Part shown: in pieces, positions 8,706 through 17,144 of the stretch
Numbering within the stretch: the first letter of the stretch is position 1
How the letters are laid out: every line of letters begins with the position of its first letter
Origin: Methylobacterium sp. W2
GTDB taxonomy: Bacteria; Pseudomonadota; Alphaproteobacteria; Rhizobiales; Beijerinckiaceae
NCBI RefSeq assembly: GCF_020662345.1
Contig: NZ_VMOA01000002.1
Coordinates: 145,725 to 209,724, forward strand
Reading direction: 5' to 3'
DNA length: 64,000 bases
Program-made: the position numbers and the translations under genes
Notes under the pieces: generated by a model
Databases searched by the model: none
What the model saw: the letters and a program-made list of their open reading frames with translations, nothing else
Told to the model about the DNA's origin: nothing

Positions 8706-9815
8706 ATGACGAAACCCATCGCCTTCTTCGTCCATCACCAGGGGCGCGGACACGCCAACCGCACCCGCGCCGTGGTGGCCGAGTTCGCCGCCACGCGGCC
8801 GGTCTCCGTCCTCACCGCCGATCCGAGCCTGTTCGACGGGTTCTCCCGCGATATCGAGATCGTCGCCCTGCCCAACATGATCGGCGCCAGGGTGCCCACC
8901 GCGCGCCTGTTCGCCGAGCCGACGCCCCGCGTGATGCATTGCGTGCCGCTGGGCGTGAGGGAGACGCGCCGGACCATGCGCACCATCCTCGATCATCTCG
9001 ACGACCGGGAGGTCGGCCTGTTCGTGGTGGACGTCTCGGCCGAGATCGCCCTGCTGGCGCGCGCGGCGAGCGTGCCGGCGGTGCAGATCCGCATGCACGG
9101 AGACCGCTCCGACATCGGCCATGTGGGCGCCTACGAGGCCTGCATCGGCATGCTCGCCCCCTTCGACGAGCGGCTGGAGCAGGACGATTACCCGGATTAT
9201 CTCCGCGCCAGGACCTTCTACAGCGGCGGCCTGTGCACCAGCGTCGATCCGGTGCTCTCGCGCGCCGAGGCCCGCGCCCGCTTGCGGCTCGATCCCGACC
9301 GGGAGATCGTCGTCGCCGTGACCGGCGGCGGGGGCAGCGGCACGCCCTACGCGCCCCTCACCGTCGCGGCACGCGCCGTGCCCGACGCCCTCTGGCTGAC
9401 CCTCGGGCCGACCCACCGCGAAGGCCACGAGACCGATTTCGGCAACCTGCGCGAACTCGGCTGGGTGCCGTCCGTGACCGACTATATCGCCGCCGCCGAC
9501 ATCGTCATCGCGTCCGCCGGCGACAACACGGTCCACGAGGTCGCGCGGGTGGGCGGGCGCCTCGTGGTGATGCCCGAATGGCGCTATTTCGGCGAGCAGA
9601 CGCGCAAGGCCGAGGCCCTGGTGCGCCTCGGCGTCGCCGTGCAGGCTCCGCACTGGCCCGGCGACCTCCAGGGCTGGCGCGATCTCCTCGACCGGGCGCG
9701 CCGGCTCGACGGCGAGACCCTGCGCCCGCTCCATGCCCCGGAGGCCGCCGCCCGCGCCGCCGGCTGGCTCGAAACCCTCACCGACGAACTCTGGGCCGGC
9801 GCGCCCGCCGCTTGA
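8706..9815 (+). CDS. GT-B glycosyltransferase of the MurG/UGT type
   Basis: A 369-residue protein beginning MTKPIAFFVHHQGRGHANRT, the Gly/His loop of GT-B enzymes that act on lipid- or sugar-linked acceptors. The C-terminal donor site contains a Gly-rich VTGGGGSGTPY loop, and then SAGDNTVHEVARVGGRLVVMPEW with the conserved acidic residue (His-Glu) found in MurG and UDP-glycosyltransferases. Length is normal. It starts 16 bp after the preceding GT2 gene and continues the rightward arm. A teichuronic-type or glycolipid glycosyltransferase is possible, but the substrate cannot be inferred. Confidence 0.8.
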   Translation: MTKPIAFFVHHQGRGHANRTRAVVAEFAATRPVSVLTADPSLFDGFSRDIEIVALPNMIGARVPTARLFAEPTPRVMHCVPLGVRETRRTMRTILDHLDDREVGLFVVDVSAEIALLARAASVPAVQIRMHGDRSDIGHVGAYEACIGMLAPFDERLEQDDYPDYLRARTFYSGGLCTSVDPVLSRAEARARLRLDPDREIVVAVTGGGGSGTPYAPLTVAARAVPDALWLTLGPTHREGHETDFGNLRELGWVPSVTDYIAAADIVIASAGDNTVHEVARVGGRLVVMPEWRYFGEQTRKAEALVRLGVAVQAPHWPGDLQGWRDLLDRARRLDGETLRPLHAPEAAARAAGWLETLTDELWAGAPAA

Positions 9816-9847
9816 ACCCTTCCGCTCCCCAAAATCGGACCTCGAGA

Positions 9848-10801
9848 ATGTCGACCGTTTCCGTCGTGACGCTGGCCAAGGGACGGCCTACGCATCTCAC
9901 CAACCTCGTCCTCGGCCTGATGCGTCAGACGCAAGCGCCCGCCGAACTCGTCGTCGCCCGCATGCAGGACGAGCCCTACGACCTGCCGGAGGCGCCGTTC
10001 CCGATCCGTCAGATCCCGGTGGCGGGCGACCCGCTGCCGCTGGCCGCCGCGCGCAACCGCGCCGTGGCGGCCGCGTCCGGGGAGGCGGTGGTCTTCCTCG
10101 ACGTGGACTGCATCCCCGCGCCCACCCTCGTGGCGGATTACGCGCGCCGCCTCGAGGAATGCGACGGATTGCTGATGGGCGAGGTACTCTACCTCCCCGG
10201 CGGCGCCACTGCCGGCGCGTGGAGCTGCGACGGCTTCGCGGATGTCGCCGTCCGGCATTCGGACCGGCGCGGCCCGCCGGCCGAGGGGATCGAGATCTGC
10301 AACGATTATCGCTGCTTCTGGTCCCTGAACTTCGCCATGCGGAAAGCGACCTTCCTCGGCGTCGGCGGTTTCGACGAGCGCTATGCGGGCTATGGCGGCG
10401 AGGACACCGATTTCGGCAAGCTCCTCGACGGGCGCGGCATCGCCATCGCCTGGCTCGAAGGCGCGCGCGTCTATCATCAGTACCACCCGCACCACATGCC
10501 GCCGATCCATCATCTCGATAGCGTGGTGCGCAACGCCGAACTGTTCGAGGCGAAATGGGGCTACCGGACCATGGGCCACTGGCTCCATGCGTTCCGCCTC
10601 ATGGGCCTGATCGACGACACGCCCGGGCGGCCGATCCGCATCCTGCGCCGCCCGGATGCCGACGACCTGGCGCTCACCGGCCAGCAGAGCCACCAGCCCT
10701 ATTCGAACACCGCTTCGGTCATCCGCATCCTCGATGCGCGCAACGCCGCCGCCCTCACCGAGCGGGCTGGAATCCTCGCGGCGGAGCCCGAGCCGGCATG
10801 A
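9848..10801 (+). CDS. Glycosyltransferase family 2 (galactosyltransferase-C-like), paralogue of 7817-8689
   Basis: A 317-residue GT-A enzyme. It has AAARNRAVAAASGEAVVFLDVDCIPAP (the DxD region), GGFDERYAGYGGEDTDFG for the acceptor-side domain, and a YHQYHPHHMPP tail. These motifs match the gene at 7817 block for block, so one probably arose from the other by duplication with the GT-B gene left between. It starts at ATG 9848, 32 bp after the previous stop, and ends 10 bp before the next gene. It is about 27 residues longer than its paralogue, mostly at the C-terminus. Confidence 0.85.
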   Translation: MSTVSVVTLAKGRPTHLTNLVLGLMRQTQAPAELVVARMQDEPYDLPEAPFPIRQIPVAGDPLPLAAARNRAVAAASGEAVVFLDVDCIPAPTLVADYARRLEECDGLLMGEVLYLPGGATAGAWSCDGFADVAVRHSDRRGPPAEGIEICNDYRCFWSLNFAMRKATFLGVGGFDERYAGYGGEDTDFGKLLDGRGIAIAWLEGARVYHQYHPHHMPPIHHLDSVVRNAELFEAKWGYRTMGHWLHAFRLMGLIDDTPGRPIRILRRPDADDLALTGQQSHQPYSNTASVIRILDARNAAALTERAGILAAEPEPA

Positions 10802-10811
10802 AAGCCATCCG

Positions 10812-11888
10812 ATGAGGATCGCGCTCCTCGCCCATGTGCGCCAGCCCATCGCCCAGCCGTTCAAGGGCGGCATGGAGGCCCATAGCTGGCACCTCGCCCG
10901 GGGGCTGCAGGCCCGCGGCCACGAGGTCGTGCTGTTCGCCTCCGGCGACAGCGACCCGCGCTTCACCCTCGACCCGGTCCTGCCCGAGCATCAGGAGCGG
11001 ACGTTCCCCGGCCAGGAGCATACCGGCAACCCGGCGCTGATCGCCCATCTCGATGCCGGCTACGCCGCCGCCTGCGACGGGATCGCCGCCGGCGGCTTCG
11101 ACGTGGTCCACAACAACAGCCTCAGCCGCCTGCCCCTGGCGCGCGGGCGAACGGAGGCGGTGCCCACCGTCACCTCCCTCCACGTGCCGCCCTACGATGC
11201 CCTGCGCTGGTTCGTTCACGACGGTGTCGCCCCCTCTCACCGGATCACGGTGACGTCGCAAGGGCAGCTGCGGGCCTGGTTCCCGGACGGGGCGCCGCCC
11301 GAAGTCTCGGTGCTCCATAACGGCATCGACCCGGCCGATTGGCCCTACCGCGACCAGGGCGACGGCAGTGCCGTCTGGTGCGGCCGGATCACGCCCTACA
11401 AGGGGACGCACCTCGCCATCGAGGCGGCCCGCAGGGCGGGCATCGCCCTCACCCTCTTCGGCTCGACGGAGGATGCCGAATACTGGGAAGAGGCGGTCAG
11501 GCCGCTCCTCGGCGGGGCGATCCGCTATGGCGGCCATCTCGACGGGGCCTCCCTCGCGGCGGAAGTCGGACGGGCCTCGGTCTTCCTGTTCACCCCCTGC
11601 TGGGACGAGCCGTTCGGCCTCGTCGCCATCGAGGCCATGGCCTGCGGCCTGCCCGTGGCCAGCATCGACAGGGGAGCGGCCCGCGAGGTCATCGGCGAAG
11701 CGGGCGCCTTCGCCCCGCCCGGAGACGCCGCCGCCCTCGCCGACGCGATCGGGCAGGCATTGGCCATCCCGCGACGGACCCCGCATGACCGCGTCCGCCG
11801 CCACTTCACGCACGACGTCTGGTTGAACGCGTGCGAGGCGCTGTACGCCGACGTCCGACATTCGCACCCCGGCAACCGGGATCGATAG
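10812..11888 (+). CDS. Glycosyltransferase family 4
   Basis: A GT-B glycosyltransferase of 358 residues, and the last gene of the rightward glycan arm. The acceptor domain starts MRIALLAHVRQPIAQPFKGG, LHNGID marks the hinge, AVWCGRITPYKGTHLAIEAA the donor domain, and DEPFGLVAIEAMACGLPVAS the E-x7-E signature. It resembles the leftward GT4 at 4660-5700 in layout (GIDP..., EAMACG), so the block contains several GT4 relatives. The ATG is 10 bp after the preceding stop. Confidence 0.86.
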   Translation: MRIALLAHVRQPIAQPFKGGMEAHSWHLARGLQARGHEVVLFASGDSDPRFTLDPVLPEHQERTFPGQEHTGNPALIAHLDAGYAAACDGIAAGGFDVVHNNSLSRLPLARGRTEAVPTVTSLHVPPYDALRWFVHDGVAPSHRITVTSQGQLRAWFPDGAPPEVSVLHNGIDPADWPYRDQGDGSAVWCGRITPYKGTHLAIEAARRAGIALTLFGSTEDAEYWEEAVRPLLGGAIRYGGHLDGASLAAEVGRASVFLFTPCWDEPFGLVAIEAMACGLPVASIDRGAAREVIGEAGAFAPPGDAAALADAIGQALAIPRRTPHDRVRRHFTHDVWLNACEALYADVRHSHPGNRDR

Positions 11889-12273
11889 AGAGCCCGACGT
11901 GACGCGCCTCCCGCTGGGATGCGTGGTCCGTCCAAAGCCCGTCGGACGGCCGCCGTCGCGGGGCGGCCCTGAACTACGATCCGAAATGGCTTGACGTCGA
12001 AGGCTTTAGCCTCTTCCTGCCATCGAATGCTGCAGAGCACAAAACGATAACTCACTGCAGCAAAACGAATACAGATTCCGAAGCATACGAAAACGATCAT
12101 TAAGTATTGAATCGTACCCAACCCTCAATATGGCGGGAACTGCGGCAGTGCTCCGGAACCGTTTGAGCATGCAAGGCCTTTGAAGCTCGGGCATCAAACG
12201 CCCCCATGCCATGTAAGCCGGCATGATCTTCAATTTATCCCGTCGTTCTCGATTTGTGGGTTTGGAGAAAACA
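11889..12273. promoter_or_regulatory. Intergenic, A+T-rich upstream region of the RTX gene
   Basis: This 385-bp gap has no credible ORF. Its right two thirds (about 12000-12270) are markedly poorer in G+C than the window average, as expected for a promoter region. A clear ribosome site, GGAG at 12264-12267, precedes the RTX start at 12274. No operator or -35/-10 pair was distinct enough to name. Confidence 0.5.
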
Positions 12274-14625
12274 ATGGCCACTGTCTCGATCCTTACCAAT
12301 GCTGGCTTCGACGTTCGCGACTTCTTTGTTCCCAACCTGGGTGGTGCCGACCTCACATTCACAGGGCTCGTCGACAGCGTCGGGGACCTCCTTCTCGACG
12401 GCACCCGAACCGATACGTTCGAGGTTCTGACGATCGAGGCGAACGGCCTCACCTACAACTACAGCGGCAATTGGGAGATCGAGGCCTCGACCGGCCTGGT
12501 GACCGGAACGGTCTCGGCGTCGGGCGGGTATGACGGGGTCGAGGTCAAGCTCGGCAACACCGTCCTGGCGACGCTCGACCTGCCGTTCCAGCCGGTGAAC
12601 CTCGGAACGGAAACGAGTGCCGGCATTCTCGGGAGCGTCGGAACCCTCGTGACGGATCTCGTCGGCGGCACCGTGGACATCCTTCTCGGAACCCTCGATG
12701 ACACGGTCTCCCTGGTCGGGCTCAATCTCGATGCCACGCCCGATCTCATCGACATCGTCATCGATGCCGGCGGCACCCAGACCGGCGGCGATGGCGACGA
12801 CACCCTGCGCGGCGGCATCGGCGGCGATACCCTCGACGGCGGCGCCGGCAACGACACCATGATCGGCGGCCGCGGCGACGATACCTACATCGTCGATTCA
12901 CCCGGCGACACCGTCGTGGAGGCCCCCGGCCAGGGCGACGACACCGTCCGCTCGTCGGTGACCTACACCCTCCCCGACAACGTCGAGAACCTGATCCTCC
13001 TCGGCACCGGCGACATCGACGGCACCGGCAACGCCCTCGACAACAGCATCGTCGGCAATGACGGTGACAACCGCCTCGACGGCGGGGCCGGCAACGACCG
13101 GCTCACCGCACGCGGCGGCGACGATGTCCTCATCGGCGGCGCCGGCGACGACACCCTGCGCGGCGGCGCCGGCGATGACGTCTACGTCGTGGATTCCACG
13201 GGCGATGAGGTCATCGAGGCCGCCGACGAGGGCAACGACACCGTCCGTTCGTCGGTGACCTACAGCCTCGGCGCCAATGTCGAGAACGTCATCCTCATCG
13301 GAACCGACGCCATCAACGCCACCGGCAACGAGGGCGACAACAGCCTCGTGGGCAATGGAGCCGACAATCGTCTCGACGGCGGCGCCGGAAACGACACGCT
13401 CGCCGGACGAGGCGGCAACGACACCCTCATCGGCGGTACCGGTGCGGATACGATGCGCGGGGGCACCGGAAACGACACCTACGTGGTCGACGATGCAGGC
13501 GATCGGGTGATCGAGTTGCCCGGCGAGGGCACCGATACCGTGCGCTCCTCGATCGACTACACCCTCGGTGACAATGTCGAGCGCCTCGTCCTGAGCGGCG
13601 CCGGAGATCTCGACGGAACCGGCAATGCCTTGAACAACGCCATCTTCGGAACCGGCGGAGACAATACCTTGAGTGGCGGGGGCGGGAGCGACATCCTGTA
13701 CGGCAACGGCGGGAATGACGTCCTCGACGGCGGAACCGGCTCCGACACCCTTTATGGCGGGCTCGGCGACGACATCTACGTGGTCGATGCCACGGGCGAT
13801 AAGGTCATCGAGCTTGCCGGCCAGGGCACGGATACCGTCCGTTCTTCGGTCAACCACATCCTCAGCGACAATGTCGAGTCCCTTGTCCTGACCGGGGGTG
13901 CGAACATCAACGGCGGCGGCAACGCCCTCGACAACAGCCTCGTCGGCAACGATGGCGACAACCGCCTCGACGGCGGAGCGGGCGCCGACAGGATCGTCGG
14001 CAACGGCGGGGACGATACGCTCATCGGCGGCACCGGAGCCGACACCATGATCGGCGGGCGCGGCAATGACACGTATGTCGTCGACGACGCTGGCGACGTT
14101 GCAGTCGAACAGTCTCGTGAAGGCACCGACACGATCCGGTCGACGGTCAGCCATACGATGGAAGCCAACATCGAAAGGATGGTGCTGTACGGAACCGAGG
14201 ATCTCACCGCCAACGGCAATGCCACCAACAACCAGATCTACGGCAATGCCGGCAATAACGAGATCTACGGCGGCGACGGCCGTGACCTTCTCTACGGCCG
14301 CGCCGGTGCGGACACGTTCGTGTTCAAGGACGCCACCGACAGCGACGTCGCCGTCGGCGGACGCGACATCATCAAGGACTTCGATTTCGCTCAAGGCGAC
14401 CGCATCGACCTGAGCGCGATCGATGCGAATTTCGGGCTCGCCGGTGACCAGGGCTTCCAGTTCGTCGGAACCCAGGCGTTCTCGGGCGAGGCCGGCGAAC
14501 TGCGGATGAAGTTCGGCGGCGGCAACACCCTCCTGCAGGGTGATACCAACGGCGATGGAGCGACCGACTTCGCCGTCCTGCTCCAGGGCCAGCATGTCCT
14601 CGACAGCGGGTCGTTCATCGTCTGA
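12274..14625 (+). CDS. RTX calcium-binding beta-roll protein, probable type I secretion substrate
   Basis: A secreted, calcium-binding repeat protein of 783 residues with no catalytic domain visible. Residues 1-165 form a unique N-terminal domain with no signal peptide. From about 170 onward come nonapeptides of the GGxGxDxLx type. These alternate with a conserved linker (TYVVDxxGDxVxE...DTVRSS...NVExLxL) in five modules of exactly 99 residues. The C-terminal part, [20 protein letters not shown], is the serralysin-type C-terminal domain. The chain ends in the short hydrophobic DSGSFIV expected for ABC-dependent type I export. The start at 12274 has GGAG six bases upstream. No type I exporter genes are nearby. 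It may be a matrix or adhesion protein for the neighbouring glycan block, but that is inference. Confidence 0.9.
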   Translation: MATVSILTNAGFDVRDFFVPNLGGADLTFTGLVDSVGDLLLDGTRTDTFEVLTIEANGLTYNYSGNWEIEASTGLVTGTVSASGGYDGVEVKLGNTVLATLDLPFQPVNLGTETSAGILGSVGTLVTDLVGGTVDILLGTLDDTVSLVGLNLDATPDLIDIVIDAGGTQTGGDGDDTLRGGIGGDTLDGGAGNDTMIGGRGDDTYIVDSPGDTVVEAPGQGDDTVRSSVTYTLPDNVENLILLGTGDIDGTGNALDNSIVGNDGDNRLDGGAGNDRLTARGGDDVLIGGAGDDTLRGGAGDDVYVVDSTGDEVIEAADEGNDTVRSSVTYSLGANVENVILIGTDAINATGNEGDNSLVGNGADNRLDGGAGNDTLAGRGGNDTLIGGTGADTMRGGTGNDTYVVDDAGDRVIELPGEGTDTVRSSIDYTLGDNVERLVLSGAGDLDGTGNALNNAIFGTGGDNTLSGGGGSDILYGNGGNDVLDGGTGSDTLYGGLGDDIYVVDATGDKVIELAGQGTDTVRSSVNHILSDNVESLVLTGGANINGGGNALDNSLVGNDGDNRLDGGAGADRIVGNGGDDTLIGGTGADTMIGGRGNDTYVVDDAGDVAVEQSREGTDTIRSTVSHTMEANIERMVLYGTEDLTANGNATNNQIYGNAGNNEIYGGDGRDLLYGRAGADTFVFKDATDSDVAVGGRDIIKDFDFAQGDRIDLSAIDANFGLAGDQGFQFVGTQAFSGEAGELRMKFGGGNTLLQGDTNGDGATDFAVLLQGQHVLDSGSFIV
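12886..14370 (+). repeat. Five tandem 297-bp coding modules in the RTX gene
   Basis: The Tyr codon of the TYxVD motif occurs at 12886, 13183, 13480, 13777 and 14074, a spacing of exactly 297 nt each time. Nucleotide similarity between units is high enough that segments such as ACCGTCCGTTC recur. The last unit is more divergent. Such arrays can change copy number by recombination. Confidence 0.85.
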
Positions 14626-14694
14626 CGCGGCTCCACCGACGGTCGATCGCCCTCCGGCCCCGGATGGCGCGACACGCCGGCGACGACCACACGA

Positions 14695-14727
14695 AGAGCG
14701 GGGGGCCGGCGGCTCCCCGCTCTTTTT
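14695..14727 (+). terminator. Rho-independent terminator of the RTX gene
   Basis: A stem AGAGCGGGG (14695-14703) pairs with CCCCGCTCT (14715-14723) and is followed by a run of T to 14727. It lies 70 bp after the RTX stop. Confidence 0.85.
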
Positions 14728-14820
14728 CCAAGGATCTTTCCAAGGATCTCGGCGCGGGGATAACGCGAGGATCCTCATGGTGTGAGCCAAACCGACGGGA
14801 TTGCGGTTTCCGGTGATCCG

Positions 14821-14940
14821 GTGACGTTCCGGGCTTGACGCTGGTATACCAGAGAGACCAAGATGCGGACGCTCCTCGAGAGGAGCCTTCCTATGAGCAA
14901 AACTTCACCCGCCCGGCTTCGGCCGAGGCGGGCTTTTCCG
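14821..14940 (+). ncRNA. Candidate small RNA or short leader with its own terminator
   Basis: GTGACG (14821-14826) and TATACC (14845-14850), 18 bp apart, could form a promoter. The second hexamer lies within the perfect palindrome CTGGTATACCAG (14841-14852). About 85 bp further on is an intrinsic terminator, in which CCCGCCCGGC, a TTCG loop, and GCCG-A-GGCGGGC are followed by TTTT (14908-14937). A ribosome-site-like GGAG precedes an ATG at 14893 whose frame runs straight through the terminator stem, so it is unlikely to be a gene. A transcript of about 80 nt would result. There is no family match. Confidence 0.35.
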
Positions 14941-15077
14941 TATTGGCCAACCCCTCGCGCCCTGATTCCGGCGGCTGACGGGGCGGGAAGACGCGGCGCG
15001 GGCGCAGGGAGCCGACGCGCGAGGCTGGGAGTCGGGCCTTCGCGCCCTATCCTCTCTCCTCGACTGCGAGGCGCGCC

Positions 15078-15290
15078 ATGAACGACAACGAGCATGCCGT
15101 CTACGCCATCGCTCCCGAACTCGGAGGGTGGACGGTCTACGACACCAAGACGCTGGAGCCGGCGCGGGTGAAGGGCGTCCGGCAGGTCGGGCTGGGCCGG
15201 GAGGCAGCCCATGCCCTCGCGGACGTCCTCAACGCCATGGAGCGGACGGCACCCGGATCATCCCTGCCCCGGTCTGACGGACCGCCATAG
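15078..15290 (+). CDS. Small hypothetical protein
   Basis: A 70-residue soluble protein, not recognised. The sequence (YAIAPELGGWTVYDTKTLEPARVKGV, then HALADVLNAMERT) is compact with mixed strand and helix and looks like a real domain rather than antisense noise. Its amino-acid composition is balanced and the Pro/Ser tail is short. The ribosome site is weak. It stands alone, 59 bp before the GT29-like gene on the same strand. Confidence 0.5.
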   Translation: MNDNEHAVYAIAPELGGWTVYDTKTLEPARVKGVRQVGLGREAAHALADVLNAMERTAPGSSLPRSDGPP

Positions 15291-15348
15291 GACACAACGC
15301 CCCATCCGCGAGTCCCCGCACCGGTGGCCCGCCCAAGGAACCCAGCTT

Positions 15349-15957
15349 ATGTCGTCATGGCCGGACCTCGACGATCCCCACCTCGCCCTCGTCGGCAATG
15401 CGCCGGAGATCGGCGATCACGGCCGGGCCATCGACGGGGCCTCCTGCGTGGTGCGCTTCAACAACGCCGCGGGTTTCGGCGGCCCGGCGGGATCGCGCGT
15501 GAGCCTCCTCGCCCTCGTCAATCGCGGGGGCCAGGCCCGCGCCTGGGTGGAGGATGACGGGTTCCTCGATCGCCCCGTGATCCGGCGGGCCCGCAGCTAC
15601 CTGCTGGCCTTCCCCGAACTCTCGCCGGACGAGGAGGGAGCCCATGAGCGCGTCTGCTGGACGGCTCCCCTGAGGGACAAGCTCGCCCACCGCCCGGTCC
15701 ATGTCCTGCCATCTGCCCTGCATGACCGTGCCCGCGGCCTGCTGGCCCCTCGTGTCTCCGGCACCCCGAACCCGAGCACGGGCTTCCTCGTGGCCCTCGC
15801 CATCATCGAGGGGCGGAGACCGTCACTGCCCCCGATCGACGTCTACGGGTTCGGCTTTGCCGGCTGGTCGGGCCATCCCTGGGACGCCGAACGAGACTGG
15901 TTCACGGCCTGCGGCGAGGCCGGACGCCTGCGGCTCCATCCTCCCGCCGCGTCCTGA
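15349..15957 (+). CDS. GT29 (sialyltransferase-like) family protein
   Basis: A protein of 202 residues. LALVGNAPEIG near the N-terminus and SCVVRFNNAAGFGG match the start of the sialyltransferase-like fold (a GN motif, then VxRFN). A PNPSTGFLVALAIIEG block and the YGFGFAGWSGHPWDAERDW end follow the pattern of the short alphaproteobacterial proteins often labelled urease operon accessory protein. No urease genes are present here, so that label is not informative. The start at 15349 has AAGGA upstream. Predicted role: glycan-modifying or a degenerate transferase. Function unproven. Confidence 0.6.
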   Translation: MSSWPDLDDPHLALVGNAPEIGDHGRAIDGASCVVRFNNAAGFGGPAGSRVSLLALVNRGGQARAWVEDDGFLDRPVIRRARSYLLAFPELSPDEEGAHERVCWTAPLRDKLAHRPVHVLPSALHDRARGLLAPRVSGTPNPSTGFLVALAIIEGRRPSLPPIDVYGFGFAGWSGHPWDAERDWFTACGEAGRLRLHPPAAS

Positions 15958-16159
15958 CGTCGGCACGACCGGTGGGCGCGGCAGAGAGCGACCGGGAAGC
16001 GAAAGGTTCCACGGCAGAGGGCAATCCCCATAGTTTTCCCCCAAATATTGATCTCTATTTTTTGGGAGCCGCAAGGCAAAGCGAGCGTTCCTTGAAGGAC
16101 TGCCAGCGCCATGCCGCGTCGGTACGAAACAATACACTCGTTCAAGTGGGATGATGTCT

Positions 16160-16762
16160 ATGGCCGCCAAGCAGAAAACCTTGAATGATGCTTTCTACGA
16201 GACCCTCAAGGACGTCTATTATGCGGAGAAGCAATCGGTCCGCGCGTTGAAGAAGTCGGCCAAATCCGCCGAGCACGACGAGTTGCGTCAGGCGTTCGAG
16301 ACCCATGCCGAGGAGAGCGCCGTCCAGGTCGAGCGCCTCCAGCGGGTGTTCGAGATCATCGGCAAGTCGGCGCGGGCCAAGACCTGCGAGGCCATGCAGG
16401 GTCTGACCGCCGAGATGGAAGAGGATCTCGAGGATTTCGGCGACAGCCCCGCAGCGGATGCGGTCCTGATCGGCTGCGCGCAGGCCGTCGAGCATTACGA
16501 AATCGCCCGCTACGGCACCCTCAAGACCTGGGCGAGCCAGCTCGGCTACGAGGATGCCGCCAAGCTCCTCGACGAGACCCTTCAGGAGGAGAAGAAGACC
16601 GACGAACTCCTCACGCAGATCGCGTTGAGCCTCAACGTCGAAGGCTCCGACGAGGCCGGGACCGACGACAAGGCCGCGACACAGGACGAGGCCGAGACGG
16701 AGGAGGAGGCAGCTCCGCGGAAGAAGAGCGGCAAAACCGAGTCGAAGGCCAAGACCAAGTAG
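16160..16762 (+). CDS. DUF892 (YciE/YciF-type) ferritin-like protein
   Basis: A four-helix ferritin-like protein of about 200 residues. The helical core (LNDAFYETLKDVYYAEKQSVRALKK, FETHAEESAVQVERLQRVFEIIG, AVEHYEIARYGTLKTWA, LLDETLQEEKKTDELLTQIA) carries the Glu and His residues that normally bind a di-metal centre. The C-terminal 45 residues are a low-complexity Lys/Glu/Ala tail. Three in-frame ATGs occur at 16151, 16154 and 16160. GTGGG directly abuts the first, so 16160 has the best spacing. Family members are stress-induced. It is followed 12 bp later by a DUF2171 gene, another stress protein. Confidence 0.88.
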   Translation: MAAKQKTLNDAFYETLKDVYYAEKQSVRALKKSAKSAEHDELRQAFETHAEESAVQVERLQRVFEIIGKSARAKTCEAMQGLTAEMEEDLEDFGDSPAADAVLIGCAQAVEHYEIARYGTLKTWASQLGYEDAAKLLDETLQEEKKTDELLTQIALSLNVEGSDEAGTDDKAATQDEAETEEEAAPRKKSGKTESKAKTK

Positions 16763-16774
16763 GGAGTTCGAACC

Positions 16775-17011
16775 ATGGTCGATACCAGCAAGATCCAGGA
16801 GCACATGCCGGTCGTCGGTTCGGATGACGGCCATGTGGGCACGGTCGACCACCTCGACGGGCAGCGCATCAAGCTTACCCGGACCGATCCCGAGGCACAG
16901 GGCCGGCATCACTTCATCCACATCGACTCGATCGATGCTGTGGAGGACGGCAAGGTCCGGCTGAACCGGACCTCCGCCCAGGCCAAGGACGAGTGGGGCA
17001 CCGCGGAATAG
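16775..17011 (+). CDS. DUF2171 domain protein
   Basis: A 78-residue protein that is almost entirely one DUF2171 domain. It shows I-x-EHMPVVGSDDGHVGTVDHLDG, then IKLTR and HHFIHIDSIDAVED, a PRC-barrel-like strand pattern. Family proteins are small, soluble and commonly found with general stress genes. It starts 12 bp after the DUF892 stop and shares the strong terminator at 17038-17066, so the two form an operon. Confidence 0.88.
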   Translation: MVDTSKIQEHMPVVGSDDGHVGTVDHLDGQRIKLTRTDPEAQGRHHFIHIDSIDAVEDGKVRLNRTSAQAKDEWGTAE

Positions 17012-17037
17012 TCCGACGCTTCGGGCCGGAATGCGAA

Positions 17038-17066
17038 GGGGTTGCCGATGAGGCAACCCCTTTTTT
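17038..17066 (+). terminator. Rho-independent terminator of the DUF892-DUF2171 operon
   Basis: A perfect 9-bp stem, GGGGTTGCC (17038-17046) with GGCAACCCC (17052-17060), has a GATGA loop and six T residues. This is one of the cleanest terminators in the window. Confidence 0.95.
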
Positions 17067-17144
17067 CGTCGTCGATCGTGAGGCCCGGCCGAAGGATATC
17101 GCCTCCGCCGGCAACCGCGCGTCGGTGCCGGAGGAGACGCCGGA

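Noticed and set aside
14863..15081. 72-codon frame MRTLLERSLPMSK...
   Set aside because: It runs through the stem of a strong intrinsic terminator and has an Arg/Ala-rich composition; a non-coding transcript is more likely.
15349..15957. Urease accessory protein
   Set aside because: The family label comes from context in other genomes; there are no urease genes here, and the fold resembles GT29.
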